Source: an uncultured Clostridia bacterium
GTDB taxonomy: Bacteria; Bacillota; Clostridia; Oscillospirales; Oscillospiraceae
Assembly: GCA_937890525.1 (NCBI GenBank)
Contig: CALADI010000003.1
Span: forward strand, 1 to 64,000
DNA: 64,000 nt
Reading direction: 5' to 3'
The notes beneath the pieces are model-generated. The model ran no database searches. It worked only from the letters and a program-made list of their open reading frames with translations, and was not told the DNA's origin. This document shows positions 7,744-16,752 of the stretch, in pieces (position 1 is the first letter of the stretch; each line of letters starts with the position of its first letter). The position numbers and the translations under genes are program-made.

Positions 7744-8503
7744 TCTGATTCAGGTCAAGCATCTGAAAAAATATTACAACAAGGGCGCTCTGCGGGCGCT
7801 GGACGATGTTTCCGTGGACATTCATCAGGGGGATGTGATGGTGGTCATCGGCCCCTCCGGTTCCGGCAAGTCCACCCTGCTCAGAAGTCTGAACCTGCTG
7901 GAGGTTCCCACCGAGGGCGAGATCATCTTTGATGGTGTGGATATCACCAAGAAGAAGGTGCCCAATGCACAGGGGAAGATGGTCAAGCTGAATCTGGATG
8001 AGCATCGCCAGAAAATGGGTATGGTGTTCCAGCATTTCAACCTGTTCCCCCACAAGACCATTATGGAGAACATGATCCTTGCCCCCATGAAGGTCAAGGG
8101 AATGCCCCGGCAGGCGGCGCAGGAGAAGGCGCTGGGTCTGCTGAAGCGGGTGGGCTTGGAGGATCGGGCGGATGCCTATCCCATTCAGCTTTCCGGCGGA
8201 CAGAAGCAGCGGATCGCCATCGTCCGTGCGCTGATGATGGAGCCGGAGGTCATGCTCTTTGACGAGCCTACCTCAGCGCTGGACCCCGAGATGGTGGGTG
8301 AGGTGCTGGAGGTTATGAAGGAGCTGGCCCACCAAGGCATGACCATGGTGGTGGTCACCCACGAGATGGGCTTTGCCCGGGAGGTGGGCAACCGGATCCT
8401 GTTTATGGCAGACGGCAAGCTGTTGGAGCAGGGCACTCCGGATGAGATCTTTGATCACCCCCAGAATCCCAGACTCAAGGATTTTCTGTCCAAGGTTCTG
8501 TAA
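7727..8503 (+). CDS. Polar amino-acid ABC transporter ATP-binding protein
   Basis: This 258-residue GlnQ/HisP-type ATPase has Walker A GPSGSGKST, Q-loop FQHFNLFPHKT, signature LSGGQKQR, Walker B VMLFDEPTSALD and switch His VVTHEMGFA. The start is GTG 7727, with GAAAGGAAG about 7 nt upstream and inside the permease gene. A PNAQGKMVKLNLDEHRQ insertion before the Q-loop separates it from the shortest family members but is within the normal range. It completes the importer and is followed by a strong terminator. Confidence 0.94.
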   Translation: METRDNLIQVKHLKKYYNKGALRALDDVSVDIHQGDVMVVIGPSGSGKSTLLRSLNLLEVPTEGEIIFDGVDITKKKVPNAQGKMVKLNLDEHRQKMGMVFQHFNLFPHKTIMENMILAPMKVKGMPRQAAQEKALGLLKRVGLEDRADAYPIQLSGGQKQRIAIVRALMMEPEVMLFDEPTSALDPEMVGEVLEVMKELAHQGMTMVVVTHEMGFAREVGNRILFMADGKLLEQGTPDEIFDHPQNPRLKDFLSKVL

Positions 8504-8517
8504 CACAGGAATATGAA

Positions 8518-8550
8518 ACAAGGGACTCCCGGCGGGGAGTCCCTTGTCTG
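8518..8550 (+). terminator. Bidirectional terminator between convergent genes
   Basis: A perfect 13-bp stem (8518-8530 with 8535-8547, loop GGCG) lies between the importer ATPase and the convergent GH2-like gene. Confidence 0.75.
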
Positions 8551-11304
8551 TTATGCAGGATCTATGGGAGAGATGGTGAAGGTAAAAGTATAGGTGCTGT
8601 GGGGCTGAAGCCGCGTCTGTTCCAGACCGTTCTGGTCGCAGATCAAGGTCAGCGTGGTTTGTGAGGGCGTGGTATCCCCGGATTGCATTTGGTTCAGGGA
8701 ATAGGGCCAAACGCAGAAGGAAAGCGGCTCCTCCGAGCGGATGTGAAGACCGTCCGATGCTTCATCCGTAAGACGGACAGAAACGGTTTGGGTTTTGCAC
8801 CCATGGTCCTGAGGGCGGAGGAATTCGTCCTGCTCAAGGATACTCTGGCGATGGATGCCATAGGTGCCGCAGTCGGAACGATCCGGGTATGTATCGTAAG
8901 GTCCCATTCCCGTCCATTGGACCCGGTCAAAAGAGAGATCCATGGAAAGCTGCATTCCGATCCGGGAAGGGGCGGTTTTTCCGGTGCGGAGCCGAAGCTC
9001 CACGGTCAGCGAGCCGTCCCGGTTGAGCTGATACCGGCGCATCAGCCCGGAGCCGATGTTCTGGGCGATGGTGACTTGGTGCGCCATGTGATTTACTTCA
9101 ACTACAGAGGGCTTGGGAAGCTGCCCCTTCAGACTCAGTTTGCCCCATTCGTCCAGACGGCGCAACTTACTCAGTTCTGCATCCGTTTTGACCCGGTAGA
9201 ACACCGGAGCCAAGGGTTCCCGCAGGAGCGACTGCCCATCCCGGGTGATCTGGGTCACATTGCCGGTGCTACGGTCAATGGTATAGCAGACGGATTCTGA
9301 GCGGAGGGTAATGGCGCTGCCGTCATCACGGATGACCCCTCCGGGGGTCAAGGGGATAATGCTGCGGTTGTTGGCAAGTTCCCATTGGAAATAGGCGGCA
9401 CAGCCGTCTCCCATGACGGCATCCTGCCGATACAGGAACTTCAGCGTCAGGTGGTATCTGCCGGGCAGGTACATGGATTCCGGCATGGGGATGGGAACAC
9501 GGTCCGTGCCCCCGGCGGGCACATCCAATTCCAGCAGACCTTCGTCGATGGGTACCCCGTCCCGGGTGATTTGATAGCCGCACAGGAAATCGGCAAGGGA
9601 GCGGAACTGATATCCGTTTTCAATATGCACGCATCCATCCTCCCACCGGCAGAAAATCTGCTGGTTGATCTTCTGGAAGGCGTGGTACAGGTGGTGGGGA
9701 ACGCCGTCCCGGCGAATGAGCCCCACGGCGGAAGCAGGATCTTTACATCCGAATAGATCCAGATCCCGGAACTGGAAGTAGAAGCCGCCTGCCCATGCAG
9801 GATCCTGCGCCAAGCGGCGGGCGTACTCGGTGACGGACAAAGCGGTGTTTCCGGGGGTGCCGCCGTAGTTGAGTGCCAGCACAGGAAGATCCTGATAGGC
9901 GCAAGCGGGGATCACCGCAGGGGAGGACAGCACCCTTGCCAACCCGGTGGGGGTGTCTACCAGATCCTCACCTCGGGCGATCTGTTCCATCCGCTGAAGG
10001 GAGGGGAAACTCACACAGTACAGATCCTCGCCGCAGACAAGACGGCTGTCATCCAGTTCCCGCAGGAGTTCGACATCTGCGCCGGAATGCCACAGGATCA
10101 CACAGGGGTGACTGCGGTGGGACTGCACCATCCGGATGGCTCGATCCCGGCGCAAATCATCCCATCGGGGATCGGGGCGGCTGTCGGAGCAATCGTCCAA
10201 CACATATAGTCCGAATCGGTCACACAGGTCATAGAATCTCTCCGGCATGGAAGCAGACACCCGAACGGAATTGAAATGCGCCTGACGGATGGCTAGTATA
10301 TCTTGCTCCATGGCGTTAAGATCAGAGGGGGTATAGCACACACCACGAATGTGCAGGCGTTGACGGTTCAGAAGGATCTGCCGACCCTCCCGGCGGAGTT
10401 CCCGAAAGCCGAAGCGGATCTGACGGGTGTGGCAGATGCCGATGCCATCCCACAGGATCACGGCGATTTTATAAATGGCAGGCTGCTCACAGCTCCAAAG
10501 CTTTGCTCCCTTGCAGGAGATGACAACACAGGTTTTTCCCTCAGAAAGAATACCCTCGCCGTAATAGCAGACTTTATCTTCATCCATTACTGCAACACGG
10601 GCAGTGAGCCCATCGGCATTCTCGGCGGTGAGACAGACCCGCAGTACCACATCGCCGGGCTGATCCCCCAGCGATGCATGGGCAGTCAAATCGGTGATCC
10701 GCTGCCGGGGCAGAGCATAAATATCCACATCCCCCAAGATCCCGGACAACGACCATGATCCCGCAGTGTCCAGAGCCGATGCGTCGGTGTACTGCCAGAC
10801 CTCCACACAGATGTAGTTGTAGCCGGGCTGAACCACTTGGGTCACATCGAATTCCACCGCACCAAGGGCACCTTTGCTCATTCCCACCGGCTCACCGTTC
10901 ATCCAGACTCGGAATCCGCTGCAAACTTGGGAAAAACGAAGGATAATACTGCGGTTGTTCCAATCCTCCCGGAGCTGAAACCGGCGGCGGTAAATCCCGA
11001 TCTTCCCGGCGGAGGGATCTACAATGGCATCCTTTTTCCCCCGGGGAAAGAGGGTGGGGGTGGGTTTACTGCCATTGAAGTATCCTTGGGTGTATCCGGT
11101 CTCCTCCCAAGAGGAAGGCACGGGGATCATGTCCCAATGCTTGCTGGAAAAGGTGGGCTGGAAATATCCTTCCGGTAAGGGTTGGTCAGCTTCCAAGGCA
11201 AGGAAGCGCCAGCGTCCGTTCAAACTCAGGCAGTCCTCTTCAAACACGGCATGGGAAGCCAGACAGTTTTCGCTGAGTTTCTGGGAATCATCCCATATCT
11301 GCAT
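8551..11304 (-). CDS. Glycoside hydrolase family 2 (LacZ-like) protein lacking catalytic residues
   Basis: The 917-residue protein has the full LacZ-type order: N-terminal jelly-roll (about 20-200, with the typical SWEETGY and MNGEPVGMSKGA), immunoglobulin-like domain (200-300), TIM barrel (300-560, with SHPCVILW), a second Ig-like domain and a C-terminal bgal small-chain domain (WTGMGPYDTYPDR, then LRPQDHG). By manual alignment the acid/base Glu of the LacZ GNES motif is Asp 410 in GADV, and the nucleophile Glu of CEYAH is Asn 479 in LNYGG. The ETHG and SHYP motifs are also lost. The fold is therefore kept but hydrolysis is unlikely. No signal peptide is seen. GGAGGAG and a TATAAT at 11341-11336 precede the start. 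It is a monocistronic gene facing the amino-acid importer. Confidence 0.85.
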   Translation of the reverse strand: MQIWDDSQKLSENCLASHAVFEEDCLSLNGRWRFLALEADQPLPEGYFQPTFSSKHWDMIPVPSSWEETGYTQGYFNGSKPTPTLFPRGKKDAIVDPSAGKIGIYRRRFQLREDWNNRSIILRFSQVCSGFRVWMNGEPVGMSKGALGAVEFDVTQVVQPGYNYICVEVWQYTDASALDTAGSWSLSGILGDVDIYALPRQRITDLTAHASLGDQPGDVVLRVCLTAENADGLTARVAVMDEDKVCYYGEGILSEGKTCVVISCKGAKLWSCEQPAIYKIAVILWDGIGICHTRQIRFGFRELRREGRQILLNRQRLHIRGVCYTPSDLNAMEQDILAIRQAHFNSVRVSASMPERFYDLCDRFGLYVLDDCSDSRPDPRWDDLRRDRAIRMVQSHRSHPCVILWHSGADVELLRELDDSRLVCGEDLYCVSFPSLQRMEQIARGEDLVDTPTGLARVLSSPAVIPACAYQDLPVLALNYGGTPGNTALSVTEYARRLAQDPAWAGGFYFQFRDLDLFGCKDPASAVGLIRRDGVPHHLYHAFQKINQQIFCRWEDGCVHIENGYQFRSLADFLCGYQITRDGVPIDEGLLELDVPAGGTDRVPIPMPESMYLPGRYHLTLKFLYRQDAVMGDGCAAYFQWELANNRSIIPLTPGGVIRDDGSAITLRSESVCYTIDRSTGNVTQITRDGQSLLREPLAPVFYRVKTDAELSKLRRLDEWGKLSLKGQLPKPSVVEVNHMAHQVTIAQNIGSGLMRRYQLNRDGSLTVELRLRTGKTAPSRIGMQLSMDLSFDRVQWTGMGPYDTYPDRSDCGTYGIHRQSILEQDEFLRPQDHGCKTQTVSVRLTDEASDGLHIRSEEPLSFCVWPYSLNQMQSGDTTPSQTTLTLICDQNGLEQTRLQPHSTYTFTFTISPIDPA

Positions 11305-11335
11305 AGTATCTCCTCCGAATCAAATCAATAGCAGT

Positions 11336-11341
11336 ATTATA
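11336..11341 (-). promoter_or_regulatory. -10 element of the GH2-like gene
   Basis: On the minus strand a perfect TATAAT lies 32 nt before the start codon. A TTGACT is 22 nt upstream of it, too far for a standard spacer, so the -35 is uncertain. Confidence 0.4.
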
Positions 11342-11381
11342 ACAGGGATATCAGGAAAAAGAAAGTCAAAATACAGAAGAA

Positions 11382-11431
11382 ATGCCCGGTCAAACAGACC
11401 TGCACAGGATGCAGTCCGTCAGACCGGGCAT
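11382..11431 (-). terminator. Terminator after the MacB-like ABC gene
   Basis: A 10-bp stem (ATGCCCGGTC at 11382-11391 with GACCGGGCAT at 11422-11431) lies just after the stop codon of the minus-strand ABC gene. It is followed on that strand by TTCTGTATTTTGACTTTC. Confidence 0.6.
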
Positions 11432-11450
11432 ATTCACGGTAAATGGAGTA

Positions 11451-14400
11451 TTACTCCGAACGCAGGGCGATGACGGGATCCTTCTGCGCTGCCTTCTGGG
11501 AGGGGATGATCCCGCCCAGCATGGTCAGCAGCATACTCAGCACAATGAGGACGATGGCGTTCATCGGCGGGAGTTGGGCGGTGATGTTGGCGTTGCCCAA
11601 AATCTCGTGGATGATGTAGTTGCACGGCCACAGGAGCAGCAGGGAGATCCCTACACCCAGCAGACCGGAGCAAAGCCCGATGATGAAGGTCTCGGCATTG
11701 AACACCTGAGAGATGTTGTGCTTGGATGCGCCGATGGCACGCAGGATGCCGATCTCCTTGGTGCGCTCCATCACGGAAATGTAGGTGATGATGCCGATCA
11801 TTATGGAGGAAACGACCAGCGACACGGCAACAAATGCAATCAGCACATAGCTGACGCTGTCGATCACCGTGCGGACGGAGGACATCATCATGCCGGTGAA
11901 ATCGGTGTAGTTGATGATGAGATCATCCTGCTGGCTTTCTTCCATTTTGTCATTGTAGTCATCCAAGAATCCAAGGAAAGTTTCCTTGCCGGCGAAATCC
12001 GAGAAGTAGATGGATACGGCGCTGGGATTTGCCGGATCAACATACCCCAGTTTCTTCAGATTCGCTTCGGCGGTCTGCTGATTCTTTCGGGAGGAGATGG
12101 CATCCAACAGCCGGGTCAGTTCTTCCTCGTTCAGTTCAAATTCGAAAGCGGCAGAGATGCGGTCGGTGTCTACATAGAAAGAATCGCCGATGTAGGAAAG
12201 CACATAGTCACCGAATTCGGCGGCAAGCTGCAAGAGCTGCTGCTGCGCCTGCGGGCGCACCATCTGTACGGACATGGCTTTGGCAGCGCCCAACACAGGG
12301 GCGGTGCTGAGATACTCCGGGACAAACCGCGCCACATCTTCGTGGTTGATCTGGGCGGAGAGAAGGTCGGGGTCAATGGGAAGCTGGGGGGTGGCGGGCT
12401 CATTGTTGTCCGGCAGGGTGGGAGTCTCGGTAGCTTCGGGGCCAGTTGGTTCTGCGGCATTTTCCTGCACGGGAGCTGCTGTCTCTGCGGGGGCAGTTTC
12501 AGGCAGGGACTCGGTGGGGGCAGGCTCCGGCGACTCCGGGGGGACTAGATTGACCATACCATCTGCCACATACCCGGTGACAAGCCCCAAAAGCAGCGGA
12601 TGGTAGACTCGGCGGAAGGACTCTTCGGGAAGCTGATACTTCTGGGCGAGGGAGGAGATGATCTGGGCAGCTTCCGCAGTGGACAGGTAGTCGGAGACGA
12701 TCCCATCCGCGTCCAGAAGTCCGATGGATGCCGATCCAGACTCATCTGCGTTGGCGTCGATAAATCCATTGAGCATAGAGGTGGACATTTGGTTCAGCCC
12801 TTGGATAAAGTCATCCATAGCGGGCTGGGTGTCGATATTCAGCGAGCCTGCGGCGTTCTCCAGATAATCCTCCATCAGCGCAAGCAGCGACTCCTCTGAC
12901 ACATCCATACCGAAGGCGGAACTGAGCATATCTCCGTCTACATGGATCATATCCTCAAAATTCAGCTCCGGCTTTTCCGTGGAGCCGAAGGGAATGCCGG
13001 TGAATACATCGGTTTTTTCGTCAGCAAGCTGCTTCTTCACGATCTCGGAGGATGTGGCCTGCTCCACGATATGGGTGGTCAGATCGGAGGTGTAGGCGAT
13101 GCCCTGAGACAGCGCGGTGGCGCCGGAGCCGGATTTGGGAGCGATGATGCCTACCACGGTGAGGGATTCGCCATTGGCAATGAGATCTTTCATATAACCC
13201 TCATCGGCGGACATATCCTCCCATACATGATAATCGTCATGGTATTGGTACAGGTCGGCAGCGTTCACCAGCCGAAGCTTCAGCCCCATTAGGTCGTCAT
13301 AAGTCCAGCGCATGGTCTGGTGATCGCCGCCTGCTTCCTGACCGTTGAGGAGCTTCTGGACCATGTCAGACAGGGTAGCGGTATCCCGCAGACCAAGGGT
13401 GTATGCCATGTAATCGGAGATCTGATAGGGATCATTGAGCACCACGATGACCTCGTTATAGGATTCCGGCCACCGCCCCTGCAATACATCGTACTGGGAT
13501 TCCAGCAGAGCCCGATTGTCCACCATCTCCTGAAATAGGTCGGTATCCATGTAGCCTGCCATGGGGAACCCCTTCATCAGCCGGGAGAACAGATTGCCGG
13601 GGTTCACTTGGCGAACGCCGTTGGAAGTGTCCTCGGCAAAGACCATGGGACGAATGCCGTAGTCATAATGGATGGCATTGATGGTGGGGGCGATCTGGTC
13701 GTTGTGTTCTTCCAGATAGGCCTTGAATGCCCCTAGATCATTGGAGCCCATGCTGGCAAACATCTGGGAGATCATGGGCTGCTCTTGAACTGTATCGTCC
13801 TCGGGATCGTCCGGGGCAAAGAGGTTCTGTCCGAAGGCGCTCATGGCGGAAGCCATGTTGGCAGTTTCGGAGCGAATGACCAGAGGATAGCTGGACAGGG
13901 TATCTTCTTGGATCTTGTCCACATATCGCTGGAATCCGGAGGAAAGCGCCATAATTAGGGCGATGCCGATGATGCCGATGGAACCGGCAAAGGCGGTCAG
14001 CAGAGTGCGCCCCTTCTTTGTCCGCAGATTGTTGAAGCTGAGGGATAGCGCGGTGAAGAAAGACATAGACGCCCGTCCCATATTCTTGTGCTGGGCAGGG
14101 GGGATCAAGGCATCGTCCGGGGTGTAGGGATTGCTGTCCCCAAGAATGCGGCCGTCCTTAAACTGCACCACCCGGTTGGCATACTGCATGGCAAGTTCCG
14201 GGTTGTGGGTGACCATGACCACCAGACGATCTTTGGCTACCTCCTTGAGCAGTTCCATTACCTGAATGCTGGTTTCGGAGTCCAGAGCGCCGGTGGGCTC
14301 GTCCGCCAGCAGGATATCCGGGTCATTGACCAGCGCGCGGGCGATGGCGACCCGCTGCATCTGACCGCCGGACATCTGACTGGGGCGCTTGTGCAGCTGA

Positions 14401-14798
14401 TTTCCCAGCCCGACTGCCTCCAATGCATCAGCTGCCCGCTGACGCCGCTCGCTGCCGGAAATGCCGGAGATGGTCAATGCCAGTTCCACATTGGCCAAGA
14501 CGGTTTGGTGGGGGATCAGGTTGTAGCTCTGGAACACGAAACCAATGGTATGGTTGCGGTAGGAGTCCCAATCCCGGTCGGAGTATTTTTTGGTGGAGAT
14601 CCCGTTGATGATCAGATCACCGCTGTCATATCGGTCCAGTCCGCCGATCACATTGAGCAGCGTGGTCTTACCTGAGCCGCTGGGGCCGAGGATCGCCACG
14701 AATTCGCTGTCCCGGAAGTTCAGACTGACCCCGTCCAACGCCGTCTGAACCAGATCTCCGGTCACATACTTTTTATGTATGTCTTGAATTTGAAGCAT
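11451..14798 (-). CDS. Fused ABC ATPase-FtsX-type permease (MacB-like) with large extracellular domain
   Basis: About 1115 residues. Residues 1-230 are a LolD/MacB-type ATPase (Walker A GPSGSGKTT, signature MSGGQMQR, Walker B ILLADEPTGALDS). A first membrane helix follows near 260-285, then a very large extracellular region, then three membrane helices and an FtsX core (VMERTKEIGILRAIGASK) at the end. The extracellular region carries a Pro/Glu/Thr-rich linker (about residues 751-806). The ATG at 14798 has GAGGTG 7 nt upstream; the ATG at 14816 has none. MacB-type proteins move peptides or signals mechanically rather than import solutes. No partner gene adjoins it, so the substrate is unknown. 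Confidence 0.88.
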   Translation of the reverse strand: MLQIQDIHKKYVTGDLVQTALDGVSLNFRDSEFVAILGPSGSGKTTLLNVIGGLDRYDSGDLIINGISTKKYSDRDWDSYRNHTIGFVFQSYNLIPHQTVLANVELALTISGISGSERRQRAADALEAVGLGNQLHKRPSQMSGGQMQRVAIARALVNDPDILLADEPTGALDSETSIQVMELLKEVAKDRLVVMVTHNPELAMQYANRVVQFKDGRILGDSNPYTPDDALIPPAQHKNMGRASMSFFTALSLSFNNLRTKKGRTLLTAFAGSIGIIGIALIMALSSGFQRYVDKIQEDTLSSYPLVIRSETANMASAMSAFGQNLFAPDDPEDDTVQEQPMISQMFASMGSNDLGAFKAYLEEHNDQIAPTINAIHYDYGIRPMVFAEDTSNGVRQVNPGNLFSRLMKGFPMAGYMDTDLFQEMVDNRALLESQYDVLQGRWPESYNEVIVVLNDPYQISDYMAYTLGLRDTATLSDMVQKLLNGQEAGGDHQTMRWTYDDLMGLKLRLVNAADLYQYHDDYHVWEDMSADEGYMKDLIANGESLTVVGIIAPKSGSGATALSQGIAYTSDLTTHIVEQATSSEIVKKQLADEKTDVFTGIPFGSTEKPELNFEDMIHVDGDMLSSAFGMDVSEESLLALMEDYLENAAGSLNIDTQPAMDDFIQGLNQMSTSMLNGFIDANADESGSASIGLLDADGIVSDYLSTAEAAQIISSLAQKYQLPEESFRRVYHPLLLGLVTGYVADGMVNLVPPESPEPAPTESLPETAPAETAAPVQENAAEPTGPEATETPTLPDNNEPATPQLPIDPDLLSAQINHEDVARFVPEYLSTAPVLGAAKAMSVQMVRPQAQQQLLQLAAEFGDYVLSYIGDSFYVDTDRISAAFEFELNEEELTRLLDAISSRKNQQTAEANLKKLGYVDPANPSAVSIYFSDFAGKETFLGFLDDYNDKMEESQQDDLIINYTDFTGMMMSSVRTVIDSVSYVLIAFVAVSLVVSSIMIGIITYISVMERTKEIGILRAIGASKHNISQVFNAETFIIGLCSGLLGVGISLLLLWPCNYIIHEILGNANITAQLPPMNAIVLIVLSMLLTMLGGIIPSQKAAQKDPVIALRSE

Positions 14799-15044
14799 AT
14801 GGATGCACCTCATCATAAAGTTATTTTTATTCTATCACAGATTTTTCGGGAGTGTTGAATTTTTTGTATCTTTTTCATAAGAAATTGTGGTGGAGTATGG
14901 GCATTTCTACGGGGGGCGGTCGTCGGAGGAAAGGTGGCATCAGATAGAAATTGGAATAAAGTTGCACGAATACGGCGTTGAACGGTTTTGTTTTGGATCG
15001 TTTGGAAATAATTGTGAAATGAGTGTTAAATTTTGGATTTCAAA

Positions 15045-15073
15045 TTGACATTCCATATTGACATTTCTATAAT
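15045..15073 (+). promoter_or_regulatory. Consensus sigma-A promoter of the amidohydrolase gene
   Basis: TTGACA (15045-15050), 17 nt, TATAAT (15068-15073) is a perfect promoter 60 nt before the start. The rest of the 334-nt gap from 14799 is AT-rich, with a weak minus-strand TAGAAT for the ABC gene and no convincing gene. Confidence 0.8.
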
Positions 15074-15132
15074 TGCTTAAAAATAGCTGAAAACATAACA
15101 AATCCTTATGATGACAGAATTGAGGTAATCCT

Positions 15133-16710
15133 ATGAAGAAAGTATTCTATGGCGGAAAGATCCTGACCATGTCCGATCCGCTCTATGCGGAGGCTATGCT
15201 GGCGGAAAACGGAATGATCCTTGCGGTGGGCTCTGAGGAGCGTATGCGAGCGATCGCCGGGGAGTACGAGGCAATCGATCTGAAGGGCGCCACCATGATG
15301 CCCGGCTTCATCGATCCTCACAGCCATTTCTTTCAGGTAGCGACCTCCCTGCTTCAGGTTTCGCTGGATGGGGTGGAGTCGGTGGATCAAATTGCCGAGA
15401 AGATCAGCGCATATGCCGCTGAACGCCGCGTTGCACCGGGAGAATGGATCATTGCCCGGGACTATGACAATAATCTCATGCCGGGGCTGAAGAATCCCAC
15501 CATGGAGGAACTGGATGGCTTTGCACCGGAGAACCCTTTGGTGATCCATCACAAGTCCGGACACATGGGGTTGATGAACTCCAAGGCGCTGGCGCAGATG
15601 GGCATCACCCCCCAGTCCGAGGCACCGGAAGGTGGACGCATCGAGGTAGTGGACGGAGAGCTCACCGGCTATCTGGAGGAGAATGCCTTCATCGAGTGCA
15701 TCAAGCGGATCCCTATGGCAGGTCCGGAGCAGCTGGTGGACGCATTTGTCCGGGCCCAGCGCAAGTATGCCTCCTACGGCATCACCACGGTGCAGGACGG
15801 TATGGTGGTGAGCCAAATGCTTCCTATGTATGAACTGCTGATCCAGAAAAAGCTGCTGGATCTTGATGTGATGCTCTATCCCAATTTGGAAAGCTATGGG
15901 GATACCCAGCAGATGCTCCATGGTCTGCCGCCCCAGTCCCGGGTCAAGGTGGGGGGCGTCAAGCTGTTTTTGGATGGTTCTCCCCAGGGACGGACGGCAT
16001 GGATGCGCCGGCCCTACCAAGGCAGTGCCGACTACTGCGGCTACGGCACCCAGACCGATGAAAATGTGATCGATGCCTTTGAACAGGCAGGCAGGCTGGG
16101 GGTGCAGCTCATTGCCCACTGCAACGGCGATATGGCGGCAGAGCAGTTCCTGCGGTGCTTGGAGATCGCACAGGAGCATTGCCCCAACCTGAAAGAGCTG
16201 CGCCCGGTGCTGATCCATGGTCAGCTGCTGGGTGTGGATCAGCTTCCCCGGCTGCGCCAGTTGGGGGCGATGGTTTCGTTCTTTGTTGCCCATGTCTACC
16301 ATTGGGGGGATGTGCATCTGCGTAACTTTGGCAAGGAGCGGGCCAGCCGGATCAGCCCTGCTGCCAGCGCCCTTCGGGAGAATGTCCCCTTCACCTTCCA
16401 TCAAGATGCCCCGGTCATCGAGCCGGACATGATGGAAACGGTGTGGTGCGCTGTGGAACGGAAGACAAAGAAGGGGGTATTTCTCGGCAGCGAGGAGCAG
16501 ATCTCCGTGATGGATGCGCTGCGTGCCATTACCGTTTCGGGTGCTTACCAGTATTTTCAGGAGGATCTGAAGGGATCCATCGCCCCGGGCAAGCGGGCGG
16601 ATCTTGTGGTTCTGGATCGGGATCCGCTGGATACTCCCCACGATCAGCTCCGCGATATCCGGGTGCTGAAAACATACAAGGATGGGGAATGCATCTATTC
16701 CGCAGAATGA
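15133..16710 (+). CDS. Amidohydrolase, YtcJ-like (amidohydrolase family 3)
   Basis: This 525-residue cytoplasmic metal-dependent hydrolase has the composite amidohydrolase layout: N-terminal beta-sandwich strands (KILTMSDPLYAEAMLAENG), metal-binding PGFIDPHSHF at about 58-67, barrel His residues in LIAHCNGD and LIHGQLL, a late TFHQDAPV, and a C-terminal strand SIAPGKRADLVVLDRDPL that closes the sandwich. Family members hydrolyse amides or related C-N bonds on varied, mostly unknown substrates. GAGGT precedes the ATG. It is a single gene between its own consensus promoter and a strong terminator. Confidence 0.85.
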   Translation: MKKVFYGGKILTMSDPLYAEAMLAENGMILAVGSEERMRAIAGEYEAIDLKGATMMPGFIDPHSHFFQVATSLLQVSLDGVESVDQIAEKISAYAAERRVAPGEWIIARDYDNNLMPGLKNPTMEELDGFAPENPLVIHHKSGHMGLMNSKALAQMGITPQSEAPEGGRIEVVDGELTGYLEENAFIECIKRIPMAGPEQLVDAFVRAQRKYASYGITTVQDGMVVSQMLPMYELLIQKKLLDLDVMLYPNLESYGDTQQMLHGLPPQSRVKVGGVKLFLDGSPQGRTAWMRRPYQGSADYCGYGTQTDENVIDAFEQAGRLGVQLIAHCNGDMAAEQFLRCLEIAQEHCPNLKELRPVLIHGQLLGVDQLPRLRQLGAMVSFFVAHVYHWGDVHLRNFGKERASRISPAASALRENVPFTFHQDAPVIEPDMMETVWCAVERKTKKGVFLGSEEQISVMDALRAITVSGAYQYFQEDLKGSIAPGKRADLVVLDRDPLDTPHDQLRDIRVLKTYKDGECIYSAE

Positions 16711-16713
16711 TAA

Positions 16714-16749
16714 AAAACACGCCATTTTCTAGAGGAAATGGCGTGTTTT
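16714..16749 (+). terminator. Bidirectional terminator between amidohydrolase and cardiolipin synthase genes
   Basis: A perfect 14-bp stem (AAAACACGCCATTT, 16714-16727, with 16736-16749) carries A and T runs on both sides, so it can stop both convergent transcripts. Confidence 0.85.
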
Positions 16750-16752
16750 CTC

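Noticed and set aside
14917..14967. 16-codon plus-strand frame starting at an ATG in the 14.8-15.1 kb gap
   Set aside because: No properly spaced ribosome binding site, Gly/Arg-only composition and no promoter nearby.
14968..14981. 14-bp stretch GAATACGGCGTTGA shared with the start of the T-box leader at 51877-51890
   Set aside because: Several 14-bp matches are expected by chance in 64 kb, and the first copy has no T-box core, terminator or cysteine gene after it.
15058..15073. Second TTGACA directly before TATAAT upstream of the amidohydrolase
   Set aside because: The spacing is only 4 nt, so it cannot act as a -35 for that -10; the first TTGACA has the correct 17 nt.
15106..16725. Minus-strand open frame of 539 codons opposite the amidohydrolase
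   Set aside because: Shadow frame; the plus-strand product has clear amidohydrolase motifs and a consensus promoter.
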